34,472 nucleotides of DNA from contig JAFAHO010000267.1 in the NCBI GenBank assembly GCA_019237205.1, positions 1 through 34,472 on the forward strand. The letters are read 5' to 3'. Numbering within the stretch: the first letter of the stretch is position 1; each line of letters begins with the position of its first letter. The notes beneath the pieces are model-generated. The model saw only the letters and a list, made by a program, of their open reading frames with translations, was not told where the DNA came from and searched no databases. This stretch comes from Hyphomicrobiales bacterium (GTDB lineage: Bacteria > Pseudomonadota > Alphaproteobacteria > Rhizobiales > Beijerinckiaceae). Shown here in pieces: positions 17,211 through 24,623 of this stretch. A program made the translations under genes and the position numbers.

Positions 17211-18503
17211 ATGAAACTCGGCGATTGGCTCAGGAGCAACGGCGTCACCCGCGCCGACTTCGCGCGCCGCATCGGCGTCTCGCCCGGCGCGGTGACGCTG
17301 ATTTGCCGCGAAGGCCGCGCCTGGCTGTCGCGCGAGACTGCGGAGCGCATCGTCGCCGAAACGGACGGCGCCGTCACGCCCAACGATTTCCTCCATGAGG
17401 CGCCCAAGGGGCGCAAAGGACCCGACATGCATCATCCAGTTAACGCGGCCATCGTAGCCTTCTCCCGGGGCGAGATCGTCGTCGTCACCGACGACGACGA
17501 TCGCGAGAACGAGGGCGACCTCATCGTCGCGGCCTCGCTGTGCACGACTGAGAAGATGGCCTTCATCATCCGCAACACCTGCGGCATCGTCTGCGCGCCG
17601 CTGACGGCGGACGACGCGCGCCGGCTTCATCTGGCGCCGATGGTGGTTTCGAACGAGGCGCCGCTTGGCACCGCCTTCACCGTTTCGGTCGATGTCAGGC
17701 ACGGCATGACGACCGGCATTTCGGCCGAGCAGCGCTGCAACACCGCCCGTGCGCTCGCCAACGGCAACATGGGCGCGAGCGATTTCGTACGGCCGGGCCA
17801 CGTGTTCCCGCTCATCGCCCGGGATGGCGGCGTCTTGATGCGCTCCGGCCACACCGAAGCCGCCGTCGATCTCTGCAAGCTCGCCGGACTGCCGCCGGTC
17901 GCGGTGATCTGCGAACTCGCCAACGATGACGGCACGGTGATGGTCGGGCCGCAAATTGCGTCCTTCGCCGACAGGCACAAGCTGAAGCGCATTTCCGTCG
18001 CTGATCTCATTGCCTACCGGCAGGCCCGCGAGAAGCTGGTCGAACGCGTCTCGACGTTCCCGGTCAAGACGCCGATCGGCGAGCTGCAGGGCTACGGCTA
18101 CCGGACGCCGTTCGATCCGGCGCTGCACTACGCCTTTGTGCACGGGGCCATCGGCGACGGTCGGGATATGCCTGCGCGCCTCCATCGCGGCGACATCGTC
18201 AGCGATATTTTTGGCGCCGGCGCCATCCCAAAGGTGCTGCATCGTTTCAAGACCGAGGGCCGCGGCGCGCTCATCTACCTGCGCGACGGAGCGGCGGGCG
18301 TGCCGGCCAACCCCTCCGGCGCCGAGCGGACGAGTTCCGACGGCGCGCGGGCGACGCAATGGCGCGAGATTGGGCTCGGCGCGCAGATCCTGCGCGATCT
18401 TGGCGTCACCTCGATCCGGCTGCGCACGGACAATCCGCGCGTATATGTCGGTCTTTCGGGCTTCGGCATTGAAATCTCAGCCGTGGAGCCGATCGACGGG
18501 TGA
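17211..18503 (+). CDS. ribB: HTH-fused 3,4-dihydroxy-2-butanone 4-phosphate synthase with RibA-like domain (RibBX)
   Basis: 430 residues. Residues 1-65 form a Cro/XRE-like helix-turn-helix (DFARRIGVSPGAVTLICREG). Residues about 73-275 are the RibB domain, with the DDDDRENEGD metal and substrate loop and the GHTEAAVDL motif. RibB makes the four-carbon unit of riboflavin from ribulose 5-phosphate. The C-terminal part (about 277-430) resembles GTP cyclohydrolase II, but the zinc motif (normally GE-C-LTGD-x-C-D-C) reads RLHRGDIVSDIFGAG without Cys, so it should not hydrolyse GTP; such RibBX forms are known in proteobacteria. An internal ATG at 17427 (358 residues) has a good AAAGGA at 17415-17420. 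Either start is possible, and both may be used. Confidence 0.9.
   Translation: MKLGDWLRSNGVTRADFARRIGVSPGAVTLICREGRAWLSRETAERIVAETDGAVTPNDFLHEAPKGRKGPDMHHPVNAAIVAFSRGEIVVVTDDDDRENEGDLIVAASLCTTEKMAFIIRNTCGIVCAPLTADDARRLHLAPMVVSNEAPLGTAFTVSVDVRHGMTTGISAEQRCNTARALANGNMGASDFVRPGHVFPLIARDGGVLMRSGHTEAAVDLCKLAGLPPVAVICELANDDGTVMVGPQIASFADRHKLKRISVADLIAYRQAREKLVERVSTFPVKTPIGELQGYGYRTPFDPALHYAFVHGAIGDGRDMPARLHRGDIVSDIFGAGAIPKVLHRFKTEGRGALIYLRDGAAGVPANPSGAERTSSDGARATQWREIGLGAQILRDLGVTSIRLRTDNPRVYVGLSGFGIEISAVEPIDG
17415..17420 (+). promoter_or_regulatory. Internal ribosome binding site before RibB domain
   Basis: AAAGGA with a 6-nt spacer precedes an in-frame ATG at 17427. Initiation here would produce RibBX without the helix-turn-helix. 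The upstream ATG at 17211 has no comparable site. Confidence 0.4.
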
Positions 18504-18519
18504 GGGCGCAAGCTGCGTC

Positions 18520-19449
18520 TCACCCTTCCATCAGCGTCGCGACATGCGCGGCGACCGAGCGGGCCAGGCCCTCGAGATCGTAACCGCCCTCTAGCACCGA
18601 AACGATGCGGCCGGCGCAACGTCTCTGGGCGATCCCCATGACCTTTCGCGTCGCCCAGGCAAAGTCGGCCTCGACCAGGTTGAGATTGCCGAGCGGATCG
18701 CGGCGGTGAGCGTCGAAGCCCGCCGACATGATGATGAGATCGGGCGCGAAATCATCGATGCGCGGCAAGATCGCCACTTCCATCGCCTCCCGGAAGGTGT
18801 CGCCGGCGTCGCCCGCGCGCAAGGGCGCGTTGACGATCTGGTCGTGTTCGCCCCGCTCGCCGAGCGAGCCCGTGCCGGGATAGTGCGGCATCTCGTGGGT
18901 CGAGGCGTACATGACGCTTCGATCGTCCCAGAAGATGTGCTGGGTTCCGTTGCCGTGATGAACGTCGAAATCCACGATCGCGACGCGCTCTGCGCCGTAG
19001 GCCGCCTGCGCGTGCCGGGCGGCCACGGCGGCGTTGTTGAAGAAGCAGAAGCCCATGGGCGTTGCGAGTTCGGCATGATGGCCGGGAGGGCGCGTCGCGA
19101 CGAACGCGTTCCTCACCTTGCGGGTCATCACCTCGTCGACCGCGAAAATGGCGCCTCCGGTCGAGCGCAGGGCGGCCTCGAACGTTCCCGGCGACATCGA
19201 CGTGTCCTGGTCGATGACGGTGTGCCCCTGCTTCGGCGTCGCCGCGCGGAGCGCCTCGATATAGTCGAGCGGATGGACCCGCGCGATTGCCGAAATCTCG
19301 GCCCGCGGCGCGGAATCGCGGGCGAGCATCTGGAAGCTCTCGCTTTCGAAGGCGCGTTCGACCGCGCGCAGCCGGTCTGGCCGCTCGGGGTGCCCTTCGC
19401 CCATATCATGCGCGAGGCACGCGGGGTGGCTGATGAGCAGTGTGGTCAC
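18520..19449 (-). CDS. Histone deacetylase-family hydrolase
   Basis: 309 residues from a GTG at 19449. Longer readings upstream are Arg-rich, overlap the next gene and have no homology. Motifs: GEGHPERPDRL (residues 17-27) near the entrance, RPPGHH with the catalytic His pair 124/125, VDFDVHHGNGT with zinc ligands Asp162 and His164, the AGFDAH zinc Asp, and the EGGYD tyrosine that stabilises the oxyanion. All catalytic residues are present. Bacterial members deacetylate acetyl-lysine, acetylpolyamines or other acetylamides, and the substrate here is unknown. It lies downstream of the DUF1214/DUF1254 pair on the same strand with a gap of about 80 nt, so co-transcription is possible. Confidence 0.93.
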   Translation of the reverse strand: MTTLLISHPACLAHDMGEGHPERPDRLRAVERAFESESFQMLARDSAPRAEISAIARVHPLDYIEALRAATPKQGHTVIDQDTSMSPGTFEAALRSTGGAIFAVDEVMTRKVRNAFVATRPPGHHAELATPMGFCFFNNAAVAARHAQAAYGAERVAIVDFDVHHGNGTQHIFWDDRSVMYASTHEMPHYPGTGSLGERGEHDQIVNAPLRAGDAGDTFREAMEVAILPRIDDFAPDLIIMSAGFDAHRRDPLGNLNLVEADFAWATRKVMGIAQRRCAGRIVSVLEGGYDLEGLARSVAAHVATLMEG

Positions 19450-19528
19450 CGTGATGCCCTGCTTGACGAAATGCGTCCCACCCCGCCGCAGTCTCGCGCC
19501 AACCGCCCGCAATGTCCACCGGCTGCGC

Positions 19529-20104
19529 CTATGGAGGGACCAGTTCCGGTTTGCACGCCAGCCGTTTAGCCTCGGCCTCGGCCTCCGGATAGAGGCTTGG
19601 CAGTTCGCTGAAGACTCGCATCGCGACATAGCCTTGAGGGGCAGGCGCCGCGATCCGTAGGTCTCGGGAGGGATCCTCCTCGTCGTCGTGCGCGGCAAGC
19701 GCCCTGACGTCCTCGGGCGTCGCCAGCACCGCGTCGATAACGCCGTGCGTCGCAGCCTTGTCGGTCAGCGCGTAAAAGACGAGGCCGCGCCGGGTGTGGA
19801 ACGAAATCGACGCGAAGGCGCGGCCAGACGGCGCGGTGACGCGGATCGGACCCCGCGTGAGGTCGTATCGGCAAAAGCTCATCGCCACCGCTGGATCGAC
19901 ATAGGGCAGGAGCCTCGCCGCCGGGCCGGCCCGCGGCAGCAGGATTGTCTCGTTCAGGGCCCCGAGCGGTTCGAGCCGCGTAAAGGCGTCGCGCGTGGCG
20001 ACCAGCGGCACGACGAGCACGACGATCAGGTGAACGAGCGCGGCAAGGATCGCCGTCGCCGCGACGTAAGCGGCCGCCTCGCCGACAGCGAACCGCCCCC
20101 TCAT
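19529..20104 (-). CDS. DUF1254 domain membrane protein
   Basis: 191 residues. One N-terminal membrane helix (about 12-37) is followed by a periplasmic domain with LPRAGPAARLLPYVDP and CRYDLTRGPIRV segments, characteristic of the DUF1254 proteins found as two-gene modules in Rhizobiales. The biochemical function is unknown. Its ATG overlaps the stop of the DUF1214 gene by 4 nt (20101-20104), so the two are almost certainly translated together and probably form one complex. Confidence 0.8.
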   Translation of the reverse strand: MRGRFAVGEAAAYVAATAILAALVHLIVVLVVPLVATRDAFTRLEPLGALNETILLPRAGPAARLLPYVDPAVAMSFCRYDLTRGPIRVTAPSGRAFASISFHTRRGLVFYALTDKAATHGVIDAVLATPEDVRALAAHDDEEDPSRDLRIAAPAPQGYVAMRVFSELPSLYPEAEAEAKRLACKPELVPP

Positions 20105-20679
20105 CCGCAGCCGACCCTGGTCACGCGCGGAACAGCGGTCTTGTCCATTGCGCCTGCGGTTGCGCCCAGAGGCGAATCATAGAGCCTAAGGGCGAGCGCG
20201 AAGGGTCCGGGCCGGCCGATCGGCAGCCAATCGCCCGGATGCACGTCCGCGGCCACGGTGATCACGAAGTTGCCGTTGGCGGCGCGCAGGAGTTCCGAAG
20301 AGCGGAAGCCGTAGCGTTCAGCCGGGTTGCCGATCGGCCAGCCGCCGGGATCGATCAGACTTAGCGTCCAGTACCGCGCCGGCGGAACCCGCGGACCGAC
20401 TGTATAGACGCAACGGGCGTCCAGCGGGCGGCCGTCGTCGTCGACCCGGGCGATCAGTTGCAGCCCTTCCCCGATGGCCAGCGGAATTTCGCTGCTTCTC
20501 TCTAGATTGGCCCTCGTGTACGGATCGGCCTCGGTCGAGCCGGCATGGGCTGCGAGCTCCCAGGGGCCTAGCCGCACTCGGTCGAACGGACTGGGCCGGC
20601 TGAGCGCGTAAGCGCTCGCCAGCAGGCCGAGGCCGAGGCCGATCCCGCAGACAAGCAAGACCTTGACAAAATCCGCCAC
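20101..20679 (-). CDS. DUF1214 domain membrane protein
   Basis: 192 residues with one N-terminal membrane helix (about 6-27) and a periplasmic domain. The WTLSLID and NPAERYGFRSSELLR motifs, a GNFVITVA strand and the GDWLPIG-PGPFALALRLY end are typical of DUF1214. It is the first gene of an overlapping pair with DUF1254. In larger single-chain homologues DUF1254 and DUF1214 are fused, so the split pair is likely the membrane-anchored version of that unit. No enzymatic residues can be named. The upstream neighbour is the PBP gene, 77 nt away on the same strand. Confidence 0.85.
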   Translation of the reverse strand: MADFVKVLLVCGIGLGLGLLASAYALSRPSPFDRVRLGPWELAAHAGSTEADPYTRANLERSSEIPLAIGEGLQLIARVDDDGRPLDARCVYTVGPRVPPARYWTLSLIDPGGWPIGNPAERYGFRSSELLRAANGNFVITVAADVHPGDWLPIGRPGPFALALRLYDSPLGATAGAMDKTAVPRVTRVGCG

Positions 20680-20756
20680 GCGCGCCGCTCTCCGAAAGAG
20701 CCGCCGATAAGCGCGGCGCGAGCGCCCGAAGTCAAGCCGACGGCGCTTGTCGCCGC

Positions 20757-23021
20757 TCAGGGCGAAGCGACCCGTTCGCGCATCACGGCGCCCCCGCTCG
20801 GCGCGCCGGGGCTTTCGGCGCCGGGCGCAGCCGCGCTCTGGTTGTTCCTGAGCGCCTCCCGCGCCAGATCGCCGATATCGAGGAGCGCCTTGGTCGCGCG
20901 CGCCGAGAGAGCAATCGGCTGCGGCGAAGTCTCGGCGGCTTCAGGCGCGGCTTTGGCTACGGCGCCGGCCGCCGGCGCATTCGAGGCCGCCGGCGGCGGA
21001 GCGACGCCGAACGGCGGCTTGGCCTCGAGTCCCTGATGCGCGAAGACCATGATCTCGCGCCAGGTCATCGCCGGCAGCGTGCCGCCGGTCATGTTCTCCA
21101 TTGGCGCATTGTCGTCGTTGCCGAACCAGACGCTTCCCACGAGGTTGCCGGTGAAGGCGTTGAACCAGGCGTTGGTCGAATTGTTGGTGGTGCCCGTTTT
21201 TCCGGAGATTACGAGGCCGGGAATTTGGGCGGCCCGGCCGGTGCCCTCGGTCACCACGTGGGTCAGGATGTTGTTCATCTCGGCGACCTTGTCCGCCGGC
21301 AGAACGCGCGCCTGCGGCCCACCATCGCGCCCATGGGCGTAGATCAGCTTGCCGTTCGAGTTGCGGATTTCGACAGCCGCATATGGCGTCACCCGGATGC
21401 CGCCGCTCGCGAGCGTCGCGTTGGCGCCGACCATGTCGATTTGCTTGACCTCGTCCGCCCCGACCGGCAGCGACACCGTGTCGACGAGCGGCGTCGTCAC
21501 GCCCATGGCGCGCGCGGTCGCGACGATCTTCGAGCGGCCGAGCGCGGCGATCTTGCCGAGGTGATAGGACTCTTTCGGCGGCCAATAGAATTCGCCGATC
21601 TTGATCGACATGCGGATCGCGGCGGTATTGAACGATTCCGCAAGCGCCGTCTGCAGCGGCATGATGCCTCCGCTTTCCCCATGATAATTGTGCACGCAAT
21701 AGTCGCCGATGCAGACGGCCGACGCGTCGATCGGGGTGTTGCCGTGATACTTGCCAGTCAGGAGCGCGGTCATATAGACAAAAATCTTGAACGAGGAGCC
21801 GGGCTGGCGCGCAGCGTCGGTCGCCCGGTTGAACTGACTCGCGCCATAGTCGCGTCCGCCGACCATCGCGCGGACGAGGCCGTCGGTAGTTGCGATCACG
21901 GCCGCCGCCTGATGGGCGCGATAGGCGGGCGCCTTGTCACGCAGCATCGTCTCGATGGCCGTCTCGGCCTTGGTCTGCAAAGCTCGGTCAAGTCCCGTTC
22001 GGATGGTCACGGTCCGCTCGTCGCCGAGCTTGCCGGCGGCCGCAAGCGCCCTCACCTCGGAATAGGCGAAATCGAGATACCAGTCGGGGCTGTCGTGGTC
22101 GGTCCGATCAACCGGACTCGCGGGGTTGCGGCGGGCGGCGTAGACCTGTCCCTCGGTCATGAATCCAGCGTCTACAAGATTGCTCAGGACGTCGTTCGCC
22201 CGCGCCCGCGCCGCCGGCAGATTGACGAAGGGCGAGTACTTCGTCGGCGCTTTGAAAAGACCCGCCAGCATCGCCGCCTCGGCCAGATTGATGTCACGGG
22301 CCGATTTGCCGAAGTAGGTCTGCGCGGCCGCTTGCACGCCGAAGGCGCCGGCGCCCATGTAGGCCCGATCCATGTAGAGCTTGAGAATCTCCTTCTTAGT
22401 CAGATGCCATTCGAGCCACAACGCGAGATAGGCTTCCTTGATCTTGCGCTGGATCGATCGTTCGTTGGTCAGAAAGAGGTTCTTGGCCAGCTGTTGGGTG
22501 ATGGAGGAGCCGCCCTGGACGACGCCCTCGGCCTTTGCATTGACGGTCAGCGCGCGGAACGTGCCGATGACGTCGATGCCGAAGTGGCTGTAGAAGCGCC
22601 GATCCTCGGTCGCAATGACGGCCTTGACGAAATAATCTGGCAGATCCTCGAAGGGGATCGCGTCGTCGTGCTTGATGCCCCGTTTGCCGACCTCGACGCC
22701 ATATCGATCCTGAAACGTCACGGCGAGATCGCCGTGCTTCAGCCAATCATCGTCGGCTGTTTCCTCGAACACGGGGATAGCTAGCGTCAGCACGACGAGG
22801 AGGCCGGCAAGGCCTATCGTCAGCCCCTCGCAGGCGAGTTCGACGAGGATGCGCAGACCGCCCGAAAGATACAGGCGGTCGGAGGCGGCGTCGATGCGCC
22901 TCCAGGCGCTCGCCACGGCTCGCCAGGCATTGAACATCGACGAGTCGACGAAGGCGTCGAAAGCGAGCAGTGCTCGCGACGCTGCGCTCACAAATCTCGT
23001 GGTCCGCGTCGTCCTCGGCAC
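20757..23021 (-). CDS. Class A penicillin-binding protein (transglycosylase/transpeptidase)
   Basis: 754 residues. A cytoplasmic tail of about 60 residues and one membrane helix (about 65-86) are followed by the GT51 glycosyltransferase. That domain has the EDRRFYSHFGID motif (catalytic Glu139), GGSSITQQLAKNLFLT and RKIKEAYLALWLE. The transpeptidase domain has SSFK (409-412, acyl Ser409), SFN (463-465) and KTGT (608-611). All active-site motifs of both enzymes are intact. It polymerises lipid II and crosslinks peptidoglycan in the periplasm. The C-terminal 90 residues are Ala/Pro-rich. It resembles PBP1a-type proteins of Rhizobiales (mrcA/pbpC-like); I cannot choose the exact paralogue. Confidence 0.95.
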   Translation of the reverse strand: MPRTTRTTRFVSAASRALLAFDAFVDSSMFNAWRAVASAWRRIDAASDRLYLSGGLRILVELACEGLTIGLAGLLVVLTLAIPVFEETADDDWLKHGDLAVTFQDRYGVEVGKRGIKHDDAIPFEDLPDYFVKAVIATEDRRFYSHFGIDVIGTFRALTVNAKAEGVVQGGSSITQQLAKNLFLTNERSIQRKIKEAYLALWLEWHLTKKEILKLYMDRAYMGAGAFGVQAAAQTYFGKSARDINLAEAAMLAGLFKAPTKYSPFVNLPAARARANDVLSNLVDAGFMTEGQVYAARRNPASPVDRTDHDSPDWYLDFAYSEVRALAAAGKLGDERTVTIRTGLDRALQTKAETAIETMLRDKAPAYRAHQAAAVIATTDGLVRAMVGGRDYGASQFNRATDAARQPGSSFKIFVYMTALLTGKYHGNTPIDASAVCIGDYCVHNYHGESGGIMPLQTALAESFNTAAIRMSIKIGEFYWPPKESYHLGKIAALGRSKIVATARAMGVTTPLVDTVSLPVGADEVKQIDMVGANATLASGGIRVTPYAAVEIRNSNGKLIYAHGRDGGPQARVLPADKVAEMNNILTHVVTEGTGRAAQIPGLVISGKTGTTNNSTNAWFNAFTGNLVGSVWFGNDDNAPMENMTGGTLPAMTWREIMVFAHQGLEAKPPFGVAPPPAASNAPAAGAVAKAAPEAAETSPQPIALSARATKALLDIGDLAREALRNNQSAAAPGAESPGAPSGGAVMRERVASP

Positions 23022-23227
23022 GAATGTCCTCGATTGTCGCCATGCCCGAAGAGGCTAGCCCATCGGGCAGGGAGGACTTAACATAAGAATGTCCTTATCC
23101 TAAAGGCGGGCGTCGCAGCGCAATTTCCGTTCCGGCGCGAAACGTCCGAGATCGGTCCCGTGATCACGCAGGCTCTAGCGCTGTCTAGCTGGCCCAGATT
23201 CCCCGGAGAAAGCCGGAGCCGCCGCGA

Positions 23228-23710
23228 ATGAGCGGCGGAGACGCCGAGACTCGGCCGTTCTGGCGCACGAAGACGCTCGAGGAGATGAGTGCGAGCGAAT
23301 GGGAGAGCTTGTGCGACGGCTGCGCCCGCTGTTGTCTCGTCAAGCTCGAGGACGAAGACACTGGCGACATCCATTTCACCGACATCGGCTGCACGCTCCT
23401 CGACGACAAGACCTGCCGCTGTCGCGACTACCGGCGCCGGCGCCAGAGGGTTCCGGATTGCGTCAAGCTCACGCCCGAGGCGGTTCGCACGCTGAGTTGG
23501 CTGCCGGTCACCTGCGCCTACCGGCTCGTCGCGGAAGGCAAGGACCTGCCCGACTGGCATCCGCTCGTCTCGGGGTCGCCCGACAGCGTTCATGAGGCGC
23601 GCGTTTCGGTGCGCGGACGCGTCATCGCAAGCGAGGACGATCTCGACCAGGGGCTCTGGCCGGACCGGATCGTCAAATGGCCAAACCGGACGCCGCAGAA
23701 AAAGCGCTGA
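23228..23710 (+). CDS. YcgN family cysteine-cluster protein
   Basis: 160 residues, UPF0260/YcgN. The CDGCARCC cluster (Cys29, 32, 35, 36) plus Cys55, Cys63, Cys65, Cys78 and Cys96 are the conserved cysteines, suggestive of an iron-sulfur or zinc site in the broader CxxCxxCC family. The Trp-rich N-terminus (FWRTKTL) and the [12 protein letters not shown]-terminus also match. The function is unknown. It is divergent from the PBP gene, with 205 bp between the starts. Confidence 0.9.
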   Translation: MSGGDAETRPFWRTKTLEEMSASEWESLCDGCARCCLVKLEDEDTGDIHFTDIGCTLLDDKTCRCRDYRRRRQRVPDCVKLTPEAVRTLSWLPVTCAYRLVAEGKDLPDWHPLVSGSPDSVHEARVSVRGRVIASEDDLDQGLWPDRIVKWPNRTPQKKR

Positions 23711-23842
23711 GGCTAGTAGACCCCCTGTGGACGCCACGGCTCGATCACACACGTTTGACCGCCGCCTCGCGGAGGCGTTCAGCCGGCGTTCAACGTGAGG
23801 GCCATAGGTTGGCGGCGTCACTTCGAATCAGGAGGCGCACAC

Positions 23843-24130
23843 ATGCGAAAGATGTTCATGGCTTCGGCAATCGCGCTATTGGGTCTCGCGGCGGCTCCGG
23901 CCAGCGCGATGCCGTTCCCGCCGCTCGGCGACGGGCCTTCGGGCGTCACGCCCGTCGCTTATGGCTGCGGCCCCGGATGGACGCGCGGGCCCTACGGCCG
24001 CTGCCATCCGATGGGCGGCGTCTATGTCGCTCCTCCCATCTATGGCTTCGCCGCTCCGGTCTACGGCTACGGCTATTATCCTTACGCCCGCCGCTGCTGG
24101 TGGCGCGCTGGCGTACGCGTCTGCAACTGA
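23843..24130 (+). CDS. Small secreted GCG_CRPN-type protein
   Basis: A 95-residue product with a Sec signal peptide (residues 1-22, ending ASA). The mature part begins MPFPP and carries GCGPGWTRGPYGRCHP, the GCG_CRPN-type motif found before repeats in small secreted Rhizobiales proteins, then a Tyr/Gly/Pro-rich segment and RRCWWRAGVRVCN. Four cysteines (42, 54, 85, 94) could form two disulfides. GGAGG at 23831-23835 with a 7-nt spacer fixes the ATG at 23843. The function is unknown. The gene overlaps, antisense, the downstream part of the reading frame of a broken glutathione transferase gene. Confidence 0.82.
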   Translation: MRKMFMASAIALLGLAAAPASAMPFPPLGDGPSGVTPVAYGCGPGWTRGPYGRCHPMGGVYVAPPIYGFAAPVYGYGYYPYARRCWWRAGVRVCN

Positions 24131-24205
24131 ATGTCGTCTTGACGAATGGACCCGCCGCCGTCCCGCGGCGGCTGACGACTCGACTTGCCGGCGGTCACGC
24201 GGTCG

Positions 24206-24475
24206 CGCTCGGAGCGGCGTCGCGCCGAACAGATTCGGCGCCGGATGGAGTTCCTCGACGCAGCGGCAGATCGCGATCGATTCGCTGATCATTGTCCCGT
24301 CGTCGAGTTCGAGCACAGGAATCGTCTGAAAGGGATTGAGCGCGGAGAATTCCTCAGTCTTGTGCTCGAGCTTGGCGAGGTCGACCTCGACCCGCGGGAT
24401 TGATAGGCCTTTCTCCGCGAGGAAGATGCGCACCCGCAGTGGGTTCGGCGCAAAGTTCGAATTGTAGAGCTTCAA
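24206..24475 (-). pseudogene. Glutathione S-transferase N-terminal remnant
   Basis: The first 90 codons encode a clean GST thioredoxin-fold domain: MKLYNSNFAPNPLRVRIFL at the start, NPFQTIPVLELDDG, the SESIAI glutathione-binding motif, and CVEELHP. After FGATPL the family normally continues with an ERA/ERD...VEMWQRR helix. Here the frame instead continues into Arg-rich nonsense. Removing one base near 24206-24210 restores PLERDRVT for a few codons, after which homology also stops. The helical C-terminal domain is therefore missing, and its place is taken by the opposite-strand secreted-protein gene. I read this as a frameshifted and truncated pseudogene. The open frame extends to 23876 but is not conserved. 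Confidence 0.75.
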
Positions 24476-24623
24476 GCATCCGCGCGCGCCTCGGTGTCCT
24501 TAGAAGCCGACTCTAGCCGAACTCCAGGTAAAATTCCGCTCGCTTGGGCCAATCTCGTCAGCGGCTCGTTAATGATTTGGACAGCATAATCGCGAAACGA
24601 GCGTGTGGCGGTGCGTGTCGGTT

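Noticed and set aside
21036-22784. 582-codon plus-strand frame opposite the PBP gene
   Set aside because: Antisense to an intact, motif-complete PBP; Arg/His/Asp-rich composition typical of a mirror frame.
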